Source of the DNA: Caldisericales bacterium
Lineage (GTDB): Bacteria > Caldisericota > Caldisericia > JAAYUI01
Reading direction: 5' to 3'
NCBI GenBank assembly: GCA_012517765.1
Contig: JAAYUI010000008.1
Coordinates: 1 to 64,000 of the forward strand
DNA length: 64,000 nucleotides
Part shown: positions 24,924 to 33,708 of the stretch, piece by piece
How positions within the stretch are numbered: the stretch's first letter is position 1
Layout: each line of letters starts with the position of its first letter
The notes under the pieces: generated by a model
What the model saw: only the letters and a program-made list of their open reading frames with translations
Told to the model about the DNA's origin: nothing
Databases searched by the model: none
Position numbers and translations under genes: made by a program

Positions 24924-27266
24924 ATGCCGGAAAGAAAACCAGAGTGGCAGGTAATCATTGACCTCCTGAGGGCAACGGACTCAAGGGAGCTCAATCGCAT
25001 CTCAAGGAAGCTGCTCAACAGGCTGGTGAGGATGGAAGCCAGTGGAGCAACCGATTTGCTGGAGCGTTTTGACCAGGCTTACATGAACACAAGGGGCGAC
25101 GAGAACCAGCCATCGCAAAAAACAAACCTCAGGGAAATTGAGGCAATCTTTGAAGAGACATTCAAAATAGCCAAGACATGCCTTAGCGAAGACGAGCTTT
25201 CATCGCTCATCATGAAATGGGTGTCAGAGGGGAGAACAAGGTTCCTGACCCTTGCAACAGAAAAACAGGGTATCTCGCTCTTTGAAATAACTGAAAACCT
25301 CAATCGTTTCTGCATGTTGCCAGAAAACGAAAGGCTGCTTTCCGAAGCCGAGGAAAATGGCATAAGGGTTTCACTGATCAGGAGATTCCTGACAGATAGC
25401 CCCCAATTCATCAACGTTGCAAAAAGATATATCAGGATTGGCGACATTTCAAAGATGATCCAGAAGTCCATCGGCCCGGCCGGCGGAACTGGGAGGCTGG
25501 GAGGTAAAGGCGCAGGCCTTTTCCTTGCACAAAGAATAATAGAAGAAGCGCAGAAGAAATATCCAGTCCTGCAAAATGTCAGGGTACCCAAAACATGGTA
25601 TCTCCTATCTGATGGGATACTTGATTTTCTGCACTACAACGCGCTTGAAGAAATCATAAACCTCAAATACAGGACACTTGACGAAATCAGGCAGGAGTAC
25701 TCCTATTTCCAGCAGGTCTTCAAACAGTCACAGTTTTCATCCGAAATCATGCAGGGTCTTAGCCTGGCACTTGACGATCTGGAGGGAAAACCGATAATAG
25801 TGCGCTCCTCAAGCCTTCTTGAGGACAGTTTTGGGGCAGCATTCTCAGGCAAATACAAGAGCCTTTTCCTTGCCAACAAGGGGACCAAAAGACAGAGAAT
25901 GGAGGCCCTCATGGATGCGGTCGCCGAGGTCTATGCTTCCACCTTCAGCCCGGATGCCATCCAGTACCGTATCGAGCGCGATTTGCTGGACTTCCAGGAG
26001 CAGATGGGCTGCCTGATACAGGAGGTGGTCGGGGCCGAGGTTGATGCAAGATTTTACATGCCAACTTTTGCCGGTGTGGCCTTCTCAAACAATGAATTTA
26101 GGTGGTCTCCAAGGATAAAAAGAAGAGACGGTGTCATAAGGCTGGTGGCTGGGCTCGGGACAAGGGCAGTAGACAGGGTTGGCGATGATTATCCGATGCT
26201 CATTGCGCCAGGACAGCCAAATCTCAGGGTCAACACAAATCCCGAGGACATTCTTAGATACAGCCAGAAACACATTGATGTCATAGATCTCCACGAGCTT
26301 AATTTCAAGACGCTTGTGTTCAACGAGCTCCTGCACGAACATGGCAATGAATACCCGGGTTTGACAAGGCTTGTACAGGTCTATGATCATGGCCAGCTCC
26401 TTCCGCCTTCGGTGGCAAGCTTTGATCCAAAAAAATCAGACCTGCTGATAACTTTCGACAACCTTCTAACCAGAACACCTTTTGTGGAGCAAATAAGGTT
26501 GCTCCTGCAAATACTCTCCGAAGCGCTTTGCGTCCCTGTGGATATAGAATTTGCTTCAAACGGACTGCATCTCTATGTCCTCCAGTGCAGGCCGCAGGCA
26601 CAACCAAGAGACAGGGCGAATATCAGCATTCCAGATGATGTGCCCGATGAAAGCAAGATCTTTACAGCCCACAAGTATGTCAGTGATGGCTTTGTGGAGG
26701 CAAAATACATCGTATATGTCGATCCTGCCGAGTACGATGCCCTTGAAACCGCCGAGGAAATGACAGATATTGCAAGGGTCATCAGCGCAATAAATTCAAC
26801 CCTGCCAAAAAACAGCTTCATCTTGATGGGGCCAGGGCGATGGGGAAGCAGGGGGGACATAAAGCTTGGCGTCAGAGTGACATACAGCGATATCAACAGG
26901 TCATCGGCACTTATCGAGATCGCAAGAAACAAGGGTGGGTATGTACCGGAAGTGAGCTTTGGAACACACTTCTTCCAGGACCTTGTCGAAACAGGCATTT
27001 ATTACCTCCCATTGTACCCTGACGACAAAAGTGTCATATTCAATGAGGAATTCCTGAAGACCAGCCCCAACATGCTCCCAAAATACGTCTCCTGGGCCGA
27101 AAAATATGAAAGGGTCGTGCGCCTGATTGATGTCTCAGAAATCACAGGGGGCAAAATCATAAGGCTGATAATGGACGGTGATGCAGGGAAAGCCCTGGCG
27201 TACCTTTACAATCCGGACGAAGTGCCAGGCGAGGAAGAATGGGAAGCGCCACCATGCAAGAAATAG
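24924..27266 (+). CDS. PEP synthase-like ATP-grasp (PPDK N-terminal domain) protein
   Basis: A 780-residue protein. The first 170 residues are helical and unassigned. The rest matches the nucleotide-binding N-terminal domain of pyruvate phosphate dikinase/PEP synthase: LGGKGAGLFLAQRI near residue 191, IIVRSSSLLEDSFG with AAFSGKYKSLF near 291-311, and MGCLIQEVVG. The swivelling phospho-His domain and the C-terminal PEP-binding barrel of true PEP synthase are absent, so it is not a complete PEP synthase and probably phosphorylates or binds another partner. A C-terminal region (ILMGPGRWGSRG near residue 633) is shared with other such stand-alone proteins. No ribosome binding site is obvious at ATG 24924. 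Confidence 0.8.
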   Translation: MPERKPEWQVIIDLLRATDSRELNRISRKLLNRLVRMEASGATDLLERFDQAYMNTRGDENQPSQKTNLREIEAIFEETFKIAKTCLSEDELSSLIMKWVSEGRTRFLTLATEKQGISLFEITENLNRFCMLPENERLLSEAEENGIRVSLIRRFLTDSPQFINVAKRYIRIGDISKMIQKSIGPAGGTGRLGGKGAGLFLAQRIIEEAQKKYPVLQNVRVPKTWYLLSDGILDFLHYNALEEIINLKYRTLDEIRQEYSYFQQVFKQSQFSSEIMQGLSLALDDLEGKPIIVRSSSLLEDSFGAAFSGKYKSLFLANKGTKRQRMEALMDAVAEVYASTFSPDAIQYRIERDLLDFQEQMGCLIQEVVGAEVDARFYMPTFAGVAFSNNEFRWSPRIKRRDGVIRLVAGLGTRAVDRVGDDYPMLIAPGQPNLRVNTNPEDILRYSQKHIDVIDLHELNFKTLVFNELLHEHGNEYPGLTRLVQVYDHGQLLPPSVASFDPKKSDLLITFDNLLTRTPFVEQIRLLLQILSEALCVPVDIEFASNGLHLYVLQCRPQAQPRDRANISIPDDVPDESKIFTAHKYVSDGFVEAKYIVYVDPAEYDALETAEEMTDIARVISAINSTLPKNSFILMGPGRWGSRGDIKLGVRVTYSDINRSSALIEIARNKGGYVPEVSFGTHFFQDLVETGIYYLPLYPDDKSVIFNEEFLKTSPNMLPKYVSWAEKYERVVRLIDVSEITGGKIIRLIMDGDAGKALAYLYNPDEVPGEEEWEAPPCKK

Positions 27267-27313
27267 TTCCTCTTTAACCGCAAAACTGGAAAACCCAAAT
27301 ACACTTTGCCACA

Positions 27314-28195
27314 ATGACGCGCAAAGAGACTAAGCTCGATGGCAAGGGCAAATACTACGCCTTCCTGGCGCTTGGCGTGCTGTCAATGTCATCTGCAGCA
27401 CCCCTGGTAAAAATAGCATCGGTAGATACTGGTCCATTCTCAATGGCTTTCTGGAGGCTCCTGATTGCCTCTATGATCATAGTCCCGTTTGGCGCGCCGT
27501 GGAAAATGTTCCGTGACAAAAAAGCCCTGCTCTGGTCAGTGCTGTCTGGGCTTTTCCTGGCGATGCATTTTGCCGTTTGGATAAGTTCCTTCCGCTACAT
27601 ATCGGTATCGGCAACAGTGGTCCTCGTGACCACGGCGCCAATATTCATCGCAATGCTCGAATACCTAGTCTGGAGGAAAAAACCAACCCCCTTTGCAATC
27701 CTCGGCATTTTTCTGGCAATAAGCGGTGCGGCAGTGATTGCACTCTGGGGAACAAAGATGGAAGGAACAATGCTTGGCGTTGTCCTGTCTCTGCTTGGTG
27801 CACTGTTCGGCTCGTGCTACCTGATCACATCAAAGATAGCCCAGGAAAGGGCGCCTCTTCTGCAGACAGTTTCTGTCTCTTATCCAGTCGCAAGCCTGCT
27901 CCTGCTTGCGGGCGCTCTCCTGACAGGCGAACAGCTCTGGGGCTATTCTGGAGCATCCTGGCTCTCCATCGCCGGCATGGCGCTTTTCCCGCAGGTGATT
28001 GGCCACACCGCGCTGAATATGGGTGTCAAATATCTGACGCCGATCATCACGACAACCACAAACCTCTTTGAGCCAGTCGGGGCGTCGATCATCGCCTGGG
28101 CATTCCTTGGCGACCCAATAGGGCTGAACGTGCTTGTCGGTGGGTTGTTGATTTTTGCCGGGGTAGTGGTGACGGGGTTAAAATCCAAAACCTAG
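27314..28195 (+). CDS. EamA/DMT family transporter
   Basis: A 293-residue inner-membrane protein with ten predicted membrane segments in two EamA repeats of five. Typical family features are the start of repeat 1 (LGVLSMSSAAPLVKIA), FWRLLIASMIIVPF, WISSFRYISVSATVVLVTTAPIF at the end of repeat 1, and in repeat 2 a TTTNLFEPVGASIIAW segment. Substrates of this superfamily include amino acids, nucleosides and metabolites; nothing here tells which. It follows the ATP-grasp gene by 47 bases and may be co-transcribed. Confidence 0.88.
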   Translation: MTRKETKLDGKGKYYAFLALGVLSMSSAAPLVKIASVDTGPFSMAFWRLLIASMIIVPFGAPWKMFRDKKALLWSVLSGLFLAMHFAVWISSFRYISVSATVVLVTTAPIFIAMLEYLVWRKKPTPFAILGIFLAISGAAVIALWGTKMEGTMLGVVLSLLGALFGSCYLITSKIAQERAPLLQTVSVSYPVASLLLLAGALLTGEQLWGYSGASWLSIAGMALFPQVIGHTALNMGVKYLTPIITTTTNLFEPVGASIIAWAFLGDPIGLNVLVGGLLIFAGVVVTGLKSKT

Positions 28196-28198
28196 AGA

Positions 28199-28226
28199 AA
28201 ATTTAGATAATATAACTAAATTTTTT
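28199..28226 (+). terminator. Possible AU-rich terminator after the EamA gene
   Basis: AAATTTAG (28199-28206) pairs with CTAAATTT (28216-28223), loop of nine, followed by more T. The stem has little GC, so function is uncertain. It marks the start of an AT-rich segment. Confidence 0.35.
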
Positions 28227-28291
28227 GAACATATTTACAAAATTTTATCAAAACTATTATAATGTAAGCATGCTTCAACGAAGGGATTAAA

Positions 28292-28927
28292 ATGACTGAT
28301 AAAGAAAAAGTATTGCATTTTATCAAATGCGTTGAAGGGTTAGAAAAAGAACCCTACTCAAAAATAATTCATAAACAAACAACTTTCAGAATTACAATTG
28401 ACAATCAAATTACTACTGTAAACTCAAACAAATCTAACATGATCATTGAAAATGATTTTCCATATGGGGCAGAGCTCAATTCATTTATAAGCAAATTTCG
28501 TGATTTTTTCAATAGTGGAGATTATAATTCACAAAAAATAATCGAAATTCTAAGTAAACATATTATATATGATGTATATCTTATAAGTGAATTGAACAGG
28601 ATTAATGATATTTGGAGAGATTCTAAAAAAGATCTGTTGCCAAAAGATATCAAAGTAATAAATCGCTACAAAAATGAAGAAGAGATTGTTTATAAATATA
28701 ATGATGCTGAAAAGATCTATAACGAATTTTTATATGCTTACTACCTTCATCAAGACAGGAACAAACAGATAAAATTGGAGAAACTTGGATTATTGAAAGG
28801 ATTTACGGAACAGATATTCTTCGGTTTTATTGAACATGGTTTCAGGTATTTATTGGCTCTGAAGGGATTAATTAATCTTGCACTTTTTAAAGGTTATTTA
28901 TCTGATAAAATTCAAAACAATCAATAG
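28292..28927 (+). CDS. Hypothetical AT-rich orphan protein
   Basis: A 211-residue protein I do not recognise. It is predicted soluble, rich in Lys, Ile, Asn and Tyr, with no signal peptide or clear membrane helix; the C-terminal 50 residues (after LGLLKGFTEQIFFGFIEHGF) are more hydrophobic. AAGGG lies before ATG 28292. Its base composition is markedly more AT-rich than the neighbours and uses AT-ending codons, pointing to recent acquisition. It sits alone between two convergent or unrelated units. No toxin, antitoxin or defence motif was seen. Confidence 0.6.
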   Translation: MTDKEKVLHFIKCVEGLEKEPYSKIIHKQTTFRITIDNQITTVNSNKSNMIIENDFPYGAELNSFISKFRDFFNSGDYNSQKIIEILSKHIIYDVYLISELNRINDIWRDSKKDLLPKDIKVINRYKNEEEIVYKYNDAEKIYNEFLYAYYLHQDRNKQIKLEKLGLLKGFTEQIFFGFIEHGFRYLLALKGLINLALFKGYLSDKIQNNQ

Positions 28928-28928
28928 G

Positions 28929-30161
28929 CTATGATGTCATATCTCTTGCTAGCCTCACAAAATTGTTTATCCTGACGACATCGCCCTGCGGGCCGCGGCC
29001 CCTTGGGAAATCGGCCTGATTGCCGGCCTTCGGGTCACTGCGCTGGGCACCGGCCCCGTGTACATCCACACACCTGTAGTTGCCAGACCCTGGCGGCATC
29101 TCCATAAAGCCCATCGCCCTGCCAAAACAGACATAAACAGCGCCCATATTGTCCAGGTGGGTGGTGCCTGTCCAGTAGAACGGGTAGTCCCTGTCACCCT
29201 TTTCATTTTTGATCTGCGCGCATTCAAAGAATGGGGCAATCGAAGGCGAGTCCGTCCTGTCCGGGCACCTTGAATAATCTACAATGCTCTGGAGTTCCTT
29301 TGCGTTGGGAAGCCGCCAGTCGTCATGACCCAGATATTTTTCGGTGTTCTTTTTCTGCACCCATTTGAGGGCCTGTTCCCAATTCATCCCTGTGCCACTG
29401 TCACCCTTTGACCACATAAGGCCAGTTGCCCTGTCTGCCACTGTGCCATCACCGTTGTCGATGAAATCATTCTTGCCATATCCGGGGTTTCCACGGACAT
29501 ATCTGGCATAGAGCCTGTTGTCACCAGCACCTTCCCGTCTGCGCACCTGCTTTGGATAGCCCTTGATGCGGCCATCTGCAAAATTGACACCAAAAACCGA
29601 GGCGTCGTTGTTCATTGTTGTGGAAAGATATTCGGTTGCAGACCAGTCTTGACAGTCGATCAGGCGTTCATTGCCCGTCCCGCTGCCATATTTGAAGCCA
29701 AAATATTTGGTGTCGATGTAGGGCACTGATTCAGATTCTGTTCTGGCCTGTCGCCCTGTGAAATTCATCAACGAGTACAATTCCTTGATTGTTGGCATGC
29801 GCCAGTCGGTGTACCCGCCAATCCGGCAGGCAGGAGCACCAGAAATTGCATCTTTCCAAGTTACTTTCTTGCCCCTTTCCCTGACCCACATCAGGCCGGT
29901 GTTCAGGTCTGTGACTGTCCCGTCGCCATTGTCCCTGTAGCTGGGCTTGTTGCCTTTGTTTTGCACATCCTGGCCATAGAATGGATCGTCTCTGGATGGC
30001 TCCCTGATTTCCCTGCTATTGTCGTAGCATTTCTCCTGGCCAGTGTCCACGATGCAATATTTGGGGTCCTGCTGGTCTTCAATGCTTATTGCAAGGCAGG
30101 GCGAAATGGCAACAAGCGAAAGAACAAAAATAAGTGCTAGATTAATTTTGTTTCCAGTCAC
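28929..30161 (-). CDS. Secreted DUF1566 (Lcl C-terminal-like) protein
   Basis: A 410-residue exported protein. The signal peptide is TGNKINLALIFVLSLVAI and ends near CLA. Two DUF1566 repeats are obvious: DNGDGTVTDLNTGLMWVRE then GYTDWRMPTIKELYSLMN, and DNGDGTVADRATGLMWSKG then HDDWRLPNAKELQSIVDYSR. A final FYWTGTTHLD segment belongs to the same fold. DUF1566 resembles C-type-lectin-like surface domains; the ligand is unknown. The start is GTG 30161, preceded by GGAGGT about six bases away, rather than the earlier in-frame codon at 30188. Confidence 0.85.
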   Translation of the reverse strand: MTGNKINLALIFVLSLVAISPCLAISIEDQQDPKYCIVDTGQEKCYDNSREIREPSRDDPFYGQDVQNKGNKPSYRDNGDGTVTDLNTGLMWVRERGKKVTWKDAISGAPACRIGGYTDWRMPTIKELYSLMNFTGRQARTESESVPYIDTKYFGFKYGSGTGNERLIDCQDWSATEYLSTTMNNDASVFGVNFADGRIKGYPKQVRRREGAGDNRLYARYVRGNPGYGKNDFIDNGDGTVADRATGLMWSKGDSGTGMNWEQALKWVQKKNTEKYLGHDDWRLPNAKELQSIVDYSRCPDRTDSPSIAPFFECAQIKNEKGDRDYPFYWTGTTHLDNMGAVYVCFGRAMGFMEMPPGSGNYRCVDVHGAGAQRSDPKAGNQADFPRGRGPQGDVVRINNFVRLARDMTS

Positions 30162-30233
30162 CTTATGACCTCCGGACAAAAAATCCATTTGGCTAATTGT
30201 ACGAAGAAAGTTGTATTTTGGTCAGCTATCTTC

Positions 30234-30273
30234 AAAAAAATAAAAAAGCCTGCCTGGGGAAAACAAGGCAGGC
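30234..30273 (-). terminator. Intrinsic terminator
   Basis: GCCTGCCT (30248-30255) pairs with AGGCAGGC (30266-30273); on the minus strand the stem is followed by a long T-rich run. It ends the gene at 30288-30752. Confidence 0.8.
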
Positions 30274-30287
30274 CTTTTGCGATTTTG

Positions 30288-30752
30288 TCAGGACAATTTG
30301 GCTTTTTCCGGGAAAAGCGCAAGCCCTGTCAAAAGCATTGCAATGGCCATCATCACCATGAAAAGTCCGATGCCTATCATTGAGAGTGAAACGCCAAGGG
30401 AGAGCATTCCAACATAGAGGTAGTTTTCAAGGTTGATTGCCTGGGCGTATGTGGCGTGCTTTGGATTTGTGGGGTCAAATTTGCCAGTTCCGAGGAGTTC
30501 CTCATAGGTCTTTGCAATACCCCTTCGGTGCTCCCTGATTGTGTCTGCAGCCTTTTGCATCTCCGACATGGTGTCAACAACATCACTATTTTTAATTTGA
30601 TCCTCAGTCATTCCAATCTGGACTTTTTCTTCAGCAGCCATGCTGGTTATCTGGCGGTATTTTGAAGCACCCTGCCAGATGTAGATTGCACCAACAACAA
30701 GGCTCATTACCGAGAAGACGATCAGGACCACCGCTGAAAATTTCTTTATCAT
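30288..30752 (-). CDS. Small two-helix membrane protein, function unknown
   Basis: A 154-residue protein with two membrane segments, VVLIVFSVMSLVVGAIYIW near the N-terminus and a longer one at about 115-147. They flank a soluble middle part of about 85 residues (about 28-113) containing KTYEELL and HATYAQAINLENYL. This arrangement resembles a family of small membrane proteins often mislabelled as ring-opening dioxygenase LigA, but I only recognise it loosely. AAAGGAGG precedes the ATG at 30752, and a terminator follows the stop, so it is a single-gene unit. Confidence 0.65.
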   Translation of the reverse strand: MIKKFSAVVLIVFSVMSLVVGAIYIWQGASKYRQITSMAAEEKVQIGMTEDQIKNSDVVDTMSEMQKAADTIREHRRGIAKTYEELLGTGKFDPTNPKHATYAQAINLENYLYVGMLSLGVSLSMIGIGLFMVMMAIAMLLTGLALFPEKAKLS

Positions 30753-30851
30753 TTACCCTTTTCCTCCTTTGGCACCTTCGGTGCGTGTTGTGAAAATGAT
30801 AACTATTTAGGAGGTCAAAGCAATAGTCCAAAACAAGCCAGTCGAATAATT

Positions 30852-31658
30852 TTACTCTTCTCTGTCTCTTATCTGGCGCCTTCTAGCCCAGATCTTGTTG
30901 AGTTTCCCGTCCCTTGCAGCGCGAAGGAGTGGCGGCAGATCAATCCCCTTGATAATATGGGTGGCAAGAACAGCAAACCCTGTCGGATTTGCATTTCCAT
31001 TCACACCTGTTGAGTCGAGCCTTTCAAGAAAATATTGCTCTCCTGGTGGTGGAGTTGTAGCGGACCAAACCAAGGCTTCTTCCCAGCTTGCAAGCACGCC
31101 TTCTTCATAAAGACTTGACTGCAGATACTTCAAAGACCTGTTCTGGAGCTGCCTTACCCGTTCTCTCGTAAGGTTCATGATATCTGCAATTTCCTGGAGC
31201 GTCCTTATCTGGGTGCGTCTCAGGCCAATTCTCTCTGATACAACAAAAACTCCCCTCGGAGGGAGTTTTGTCAAATAAAAACAGATACTCGCCCGGCCAT
31301 GGCCCTCTTCCTGAAATGATGATATAACTTCCTGTAAAAATTCATCCGGGCCCTCAAGCCTCATCCTCATGCATTCCATGATATCTTCTGGAGGACGACC
31401 TTCCTCCATCACACATTGGTTCAGGGCTTCAAGCCTTCTTTTAAGTTCAAATAATGATTTCTGGCCGAAATGGTATATTGAAAGAAGATCAGATTCTGTA
31501 AGGCCAGCCAGTTGCTCAAGACGAAAAACACCAAGGGATTTGAGTCTGATCATGGCCCTGTGCGGAACATCAAGTATTTCTACCGGGTAAGAATAAAGCT
31601 TTTGGGAAACAAAAATCCTTTCCATACACAAAATGGCCGGCGCCCGCAAAAGAAGCAC
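30852..31658 (-). CDS. Alpha-CTD-like / sigma region 4-like transcription regulator
   Basis: A 268-residue soluble protein combining two RNA-polymerase-type folds. Residues 24-75 resemble the alpha-subunit C-terminal domain (IRLKSLGVFRLEQLAGLTES, then FGQKSLFELKRRL). Residues about 145-178 resemble the sigma-70 region 4 helix-turn-helix (LQEIADIMNLTRERVRQLQN). The rest is not recognised. A GTG start at 31658 is well supported by AGGAGGT six bases upstream, giving a VLLLRAPAIL start; ATG 31625 is weaker. It lies 20 bases after hsp20 on the same strand, so it is probably co-expressed with the chaperone and may adjust transcription under stress (inference). Confidence 0.7.
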   Translation of the reverse strand: MLLLRAPAILCMERIFVSQKLYSYPVEILDVPHRAMIRLKSLGVFRLEQLAGLTESDLLSIYHFGQKSLFELKRRLEALNQCVMEEGRPPEDIMECMRMRLEGPDEFLQEVISSFQEEGHGRASICFYLTKLPPRGVFVVSERIGLRRTQIRTLQEIADIMNLTRERVRQLQNRSLKYLQSSLYEEGVLASWEEALVWSATTPPPGEQYFLERLDSTGVNGNANPTGFAVLATHIIKGIDLPPLLRAARDGKLNKIWARRRQIRDREE

Positions 31659-31678
31659 CGGCCCACCTCCTGACAGAT

Positions 31679-32116
31679 TTACTTTTCAATCTCGATCTTC
31701 TTCGGTTTTACCTTTTCACTCTTTGGAAGGGACACCTTGAGGACCCCGTCCTCAAACTTCGCCTTCACCTTGTCTGGATCAACAGAAACGGGCAACCTGA
31801 CAGACCTCATGAATTTGCCATACGAAACTTCTTTTATGTGCACGTTCTCTTTTTCCGAGGTTCTCTCTTCCCTTCTCTCACCAGACACTGTTACCGTGTC
31901 ATCATGAACTTCGACATTCACATCCTCAGGCCTTATGCCTGGCAAATCAGCCCTGACGGTGTAAGCATCAGGCGTCTCTGAAAGGTCAATGGGTGGCGCC
32001 CAAAATTCACCCGTCTCACCCATCTTCTCCATCTCGCCCCTCATCATCTTTCTGAATTCTTTGCCAAAATCATCCCAAAACATTTCCCTCATTGGGTTCC
32101 ATCTGATTATCGCCAT
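31679..32116 (-). CDS. Hsp20/alpha-crystallin small heat shock protein
   Basis: A 145-residue holdase chaperone that binds unfolding proteins in the cytoplasm. The N-terminus MAIIRWNPMREM and the alpha-crystallin domain (PPIDLSETPDAYTVRADLPG through VSGERREERTSE) are typical. The C-terminal GVLKVSLPKSEKVKPKKIEI ends the domain; the usual I-x-I tail motif appears as IEIEK. Length is normal. AGGAGG lies 14 bases before the ATG, a wider spacing than usual. A sigma-70-like promoter overlapped by an inverted repeat lies 45-75 bases upstream. No CIRCE element was seen. Confidence 0.93.
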   Translation of the reverse strand: MAIIRWNPMREMFWDDFGKEFRKMMRGEMEKMGETGEFWAPPIDLSETPDAYTVRADLPGIRPEDVNVEVHDDTVTVSGERREERTSEKENVHIKEVSYGKFMRSVRLPVSVDPDKVKAKFEDGVLKVSLPKSEKVKPKKIEIEK

Positions 32117-32160
32117 ACTGTTATCTTGGTCCTCCTTTCCCTTTTTTATCGTACAGCAAA

Positions 32161-32190
32161 CTTATACATCCTCTTGACAAAAATTTCAAG
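32161..32190 (-). promoter_or_regulatory. hsp20 promoter with overlapping inverted repeat
   Basis: On the minus strand TTGAAA (32184-32189), a 17-base spacer and TATAAG (32161-32166) form a good sigma-70 promoter about 45 bases before the hsp20 start. CTTGA (32173-32177) and TCAAG (32186-32190) form an inverted repeat over the -35 box and spacer, a possible operator. The spacing differs from HAIR and the sequence differs from CIRCE. Confidence 0.55.
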
Positions 32191-32254
32191 TACCAGGTTT
32201 TTAAATAATAAACAAGAATGATTTGTTGAACTATGGGAATTTTTGTAAAGAGGG

Positions 32255-33166
32255 CTATCTGTTGATGAGTTTAAGTGAAAGCATCCTCTTCTTTTCAGCA
32301 TCCGAAAGGTTGGAAAACGTCCTGAAAACAAAGCCCATGTCCTTGAGCCCCTTTATCACTTCAGGAAGAGCGCTTGCAGTAAGTCCCTTTCCGGCAGAAT
32401 CATGCATGAGGACGACAATAAAACTGTTTGCTTTCGCCTTGAGCAGCACATTTTCGATCATGTAGTTTTTGGTGTGCTTCCTGAATGTCGAATCATCCAT
32501 GCTGGCATTCCATTCAACATAACTGATGCCACGATTTAAAAGCCCTTTTTTGCACTCGTCAAAAGGTTTTTTCCTCGGGTATTGATTATTGGCACCACCA
32601 GGCAGTCTGACATAGGATGGGGGTTTTTCACTAGTGGCTTTCATTATCGAAGCCATCGATCTGTCGATGTCTTCAAAAAACTTTGGAGGGTCATTGTAAA
32701 GGTCGTATCTGTGGCTGTAGCCATGGGAGAGGACACAATGCCCCTCCTTCAAGGTCCTTCTGACAATTGATGGCATATCATCAACCTGCAGGCCAAGCGT
32801 AAAAAAAGTTGCTTTAACGCCATTTGCTTTTAGGACATCCAGTATTCTGGGTGTTGTGCCTGACGGACCATCATCAAACGTCAGGAAGACTGTCTTGCTT
32901 GAAAGTGGCCTTAAATCCAGCGTTCTCTTTGAGAGCCAGAGAAAATCCTTTGCGCTTTTTGATTCACGCTGTTTTGCCAGCCAGTCAATCTTTTCCTGGA
33001 GTCTCAGCCAGTACCTGTCAAAAACTTCAATGCGTTTCGGAGGTTCTTCTTTTACACTTGGAAAAAGGAGCAACTTTCCAGAAATAACCAATAAAATACA
33101 TGCGCAGACAAAGAGAGAAAGGGCGACAATCCTCCTCAATCTTCTTGCCGTCTTTTTTTTCAACAC
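32255..33166 (-). CDS. Polysaccharide deacetylase, membrane-anchored
   Basis: About 303 residues: a short basic start (KKKTARRLRR), one membrane helix (VALSLFVCACILLVISG), then a NodB-homology domain from about residue 90. The metal and catalytic signatures are FLTFDDGPSG (motif 1), LSHGYSHRYD (motif 2, metal His pair) and RLPGGANNQYPR (motif 3), with VLMHDS near the end. It likely removes N-acetyl groups from peptidoglycan or another amino-sugar polymer outside the membrane. The start is uncertain: the frame opens at TTG 33202, while GTG 33166 or TTG 33163 gives a classical signal-anchor start. Confidence 0.87.
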   Translation of the reverse strand: MLKKKTARRLRRIVALSLFVCACILLVISGKLLLFPSVKEEPPKRIEVFDRYWLRLQEKIDWLAKQRESKSAKDFLWLSKRTLDLRPLSSKTVFLTFDDGPSGTTPRILDVLKANGVKATFFTLGLQVDDMPSIVRRTLKEGHCVLSHGYSHRYDLYNDPPKFFEDIDRSMASIMKATSEKPPSYVRLPGGANNQYPRKKPFDECKKGLLNRGISYVEWNASMDDSTFRKHTKNYMIENVLLKAKANSFIVVLMHDSAGKGLTASALPEVIKGLKDMGFVFRTFSNLSDAEKKRMLSLKLINR

Positions 33167-33234
33167 GACCCCAATCTTACCCAGCCAGGCAACAATAATC
33201 AATAATTTTGAGCGTTGCCCTGGCCGATTTTTTA

Positions 33235-33708
33235 TCAGCCTAGCACTTTTGCTGCAAGATCATTCACATACTGGACCAGTTTTGCCCTCACAGTTTCATC
33301 GGAAAGAGCTACTATCCTGGCAGCAAAAACAGCAGCATTTATCGCACCTGCGGTTCCAATGGTCATTGCGGCAACCGGAATCCCGGACGGCATCTGCTGG
33401 GCCAGCAGGGCATCAAGGCCATTGAGCGGAGAGCCGGAAAGCGGAACTCCAATGACAGGGAGATTGGTAATCGCAGCAACAACGCCTGGCAAATGTGCCG
33501 CATAACCGGCCATGCAAATAATGACCTTATGGCCCTTTCCCATTGCTTCTTTTGCTATCTGGACCGTTCTCTCCGGAGTTCTGTGGGCAGATGAAACGAC
33601 CTGTTCCCACGTCACACCAAGCTTGTCAAGTGTTTTCGTTGCCTCAGATGCCACCTCTAGGTCTGATTTTGAGCCTAAGATCAACAATACTTGTCCTGCC
33701 TCTGGCAT
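33235..33708 (-). CDS. purE: N5-carboxyaminoimidazole ribonucleotide mutase
   Basis: A 157-residue PurE, which converts N5-CAIR (or AIR plus CO2, class II) to CAIR in purine synthesis. The N-terminal [10 protein letters not shown], the [10 protein letters not shown] loop, [13 protein letters not shown] and [14 protein letters not shown] are the family's active-site segments. The usual AGGAAHLPG reads AGYAAHLPG here. AGGAGG lies six bases before ATG 33708, inside the last part of purD, so the two genes overlap by 65 bases. Confidence 0.95.
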   Translation of the reverse strand: MPEAGQVLLILGSKSDLEVASEATKTLDKLGVTWEQVVSSAHRTPERTVQIAKEAMGKGHKVIICMAGYAAHLPGVVAAITNLPVIGVPLSGSPLNGLDALLAQQMPSGIPVAAMTIGTAGAINAAVFAARIVALSDETVRAKLVQYVNDLAAKVLG

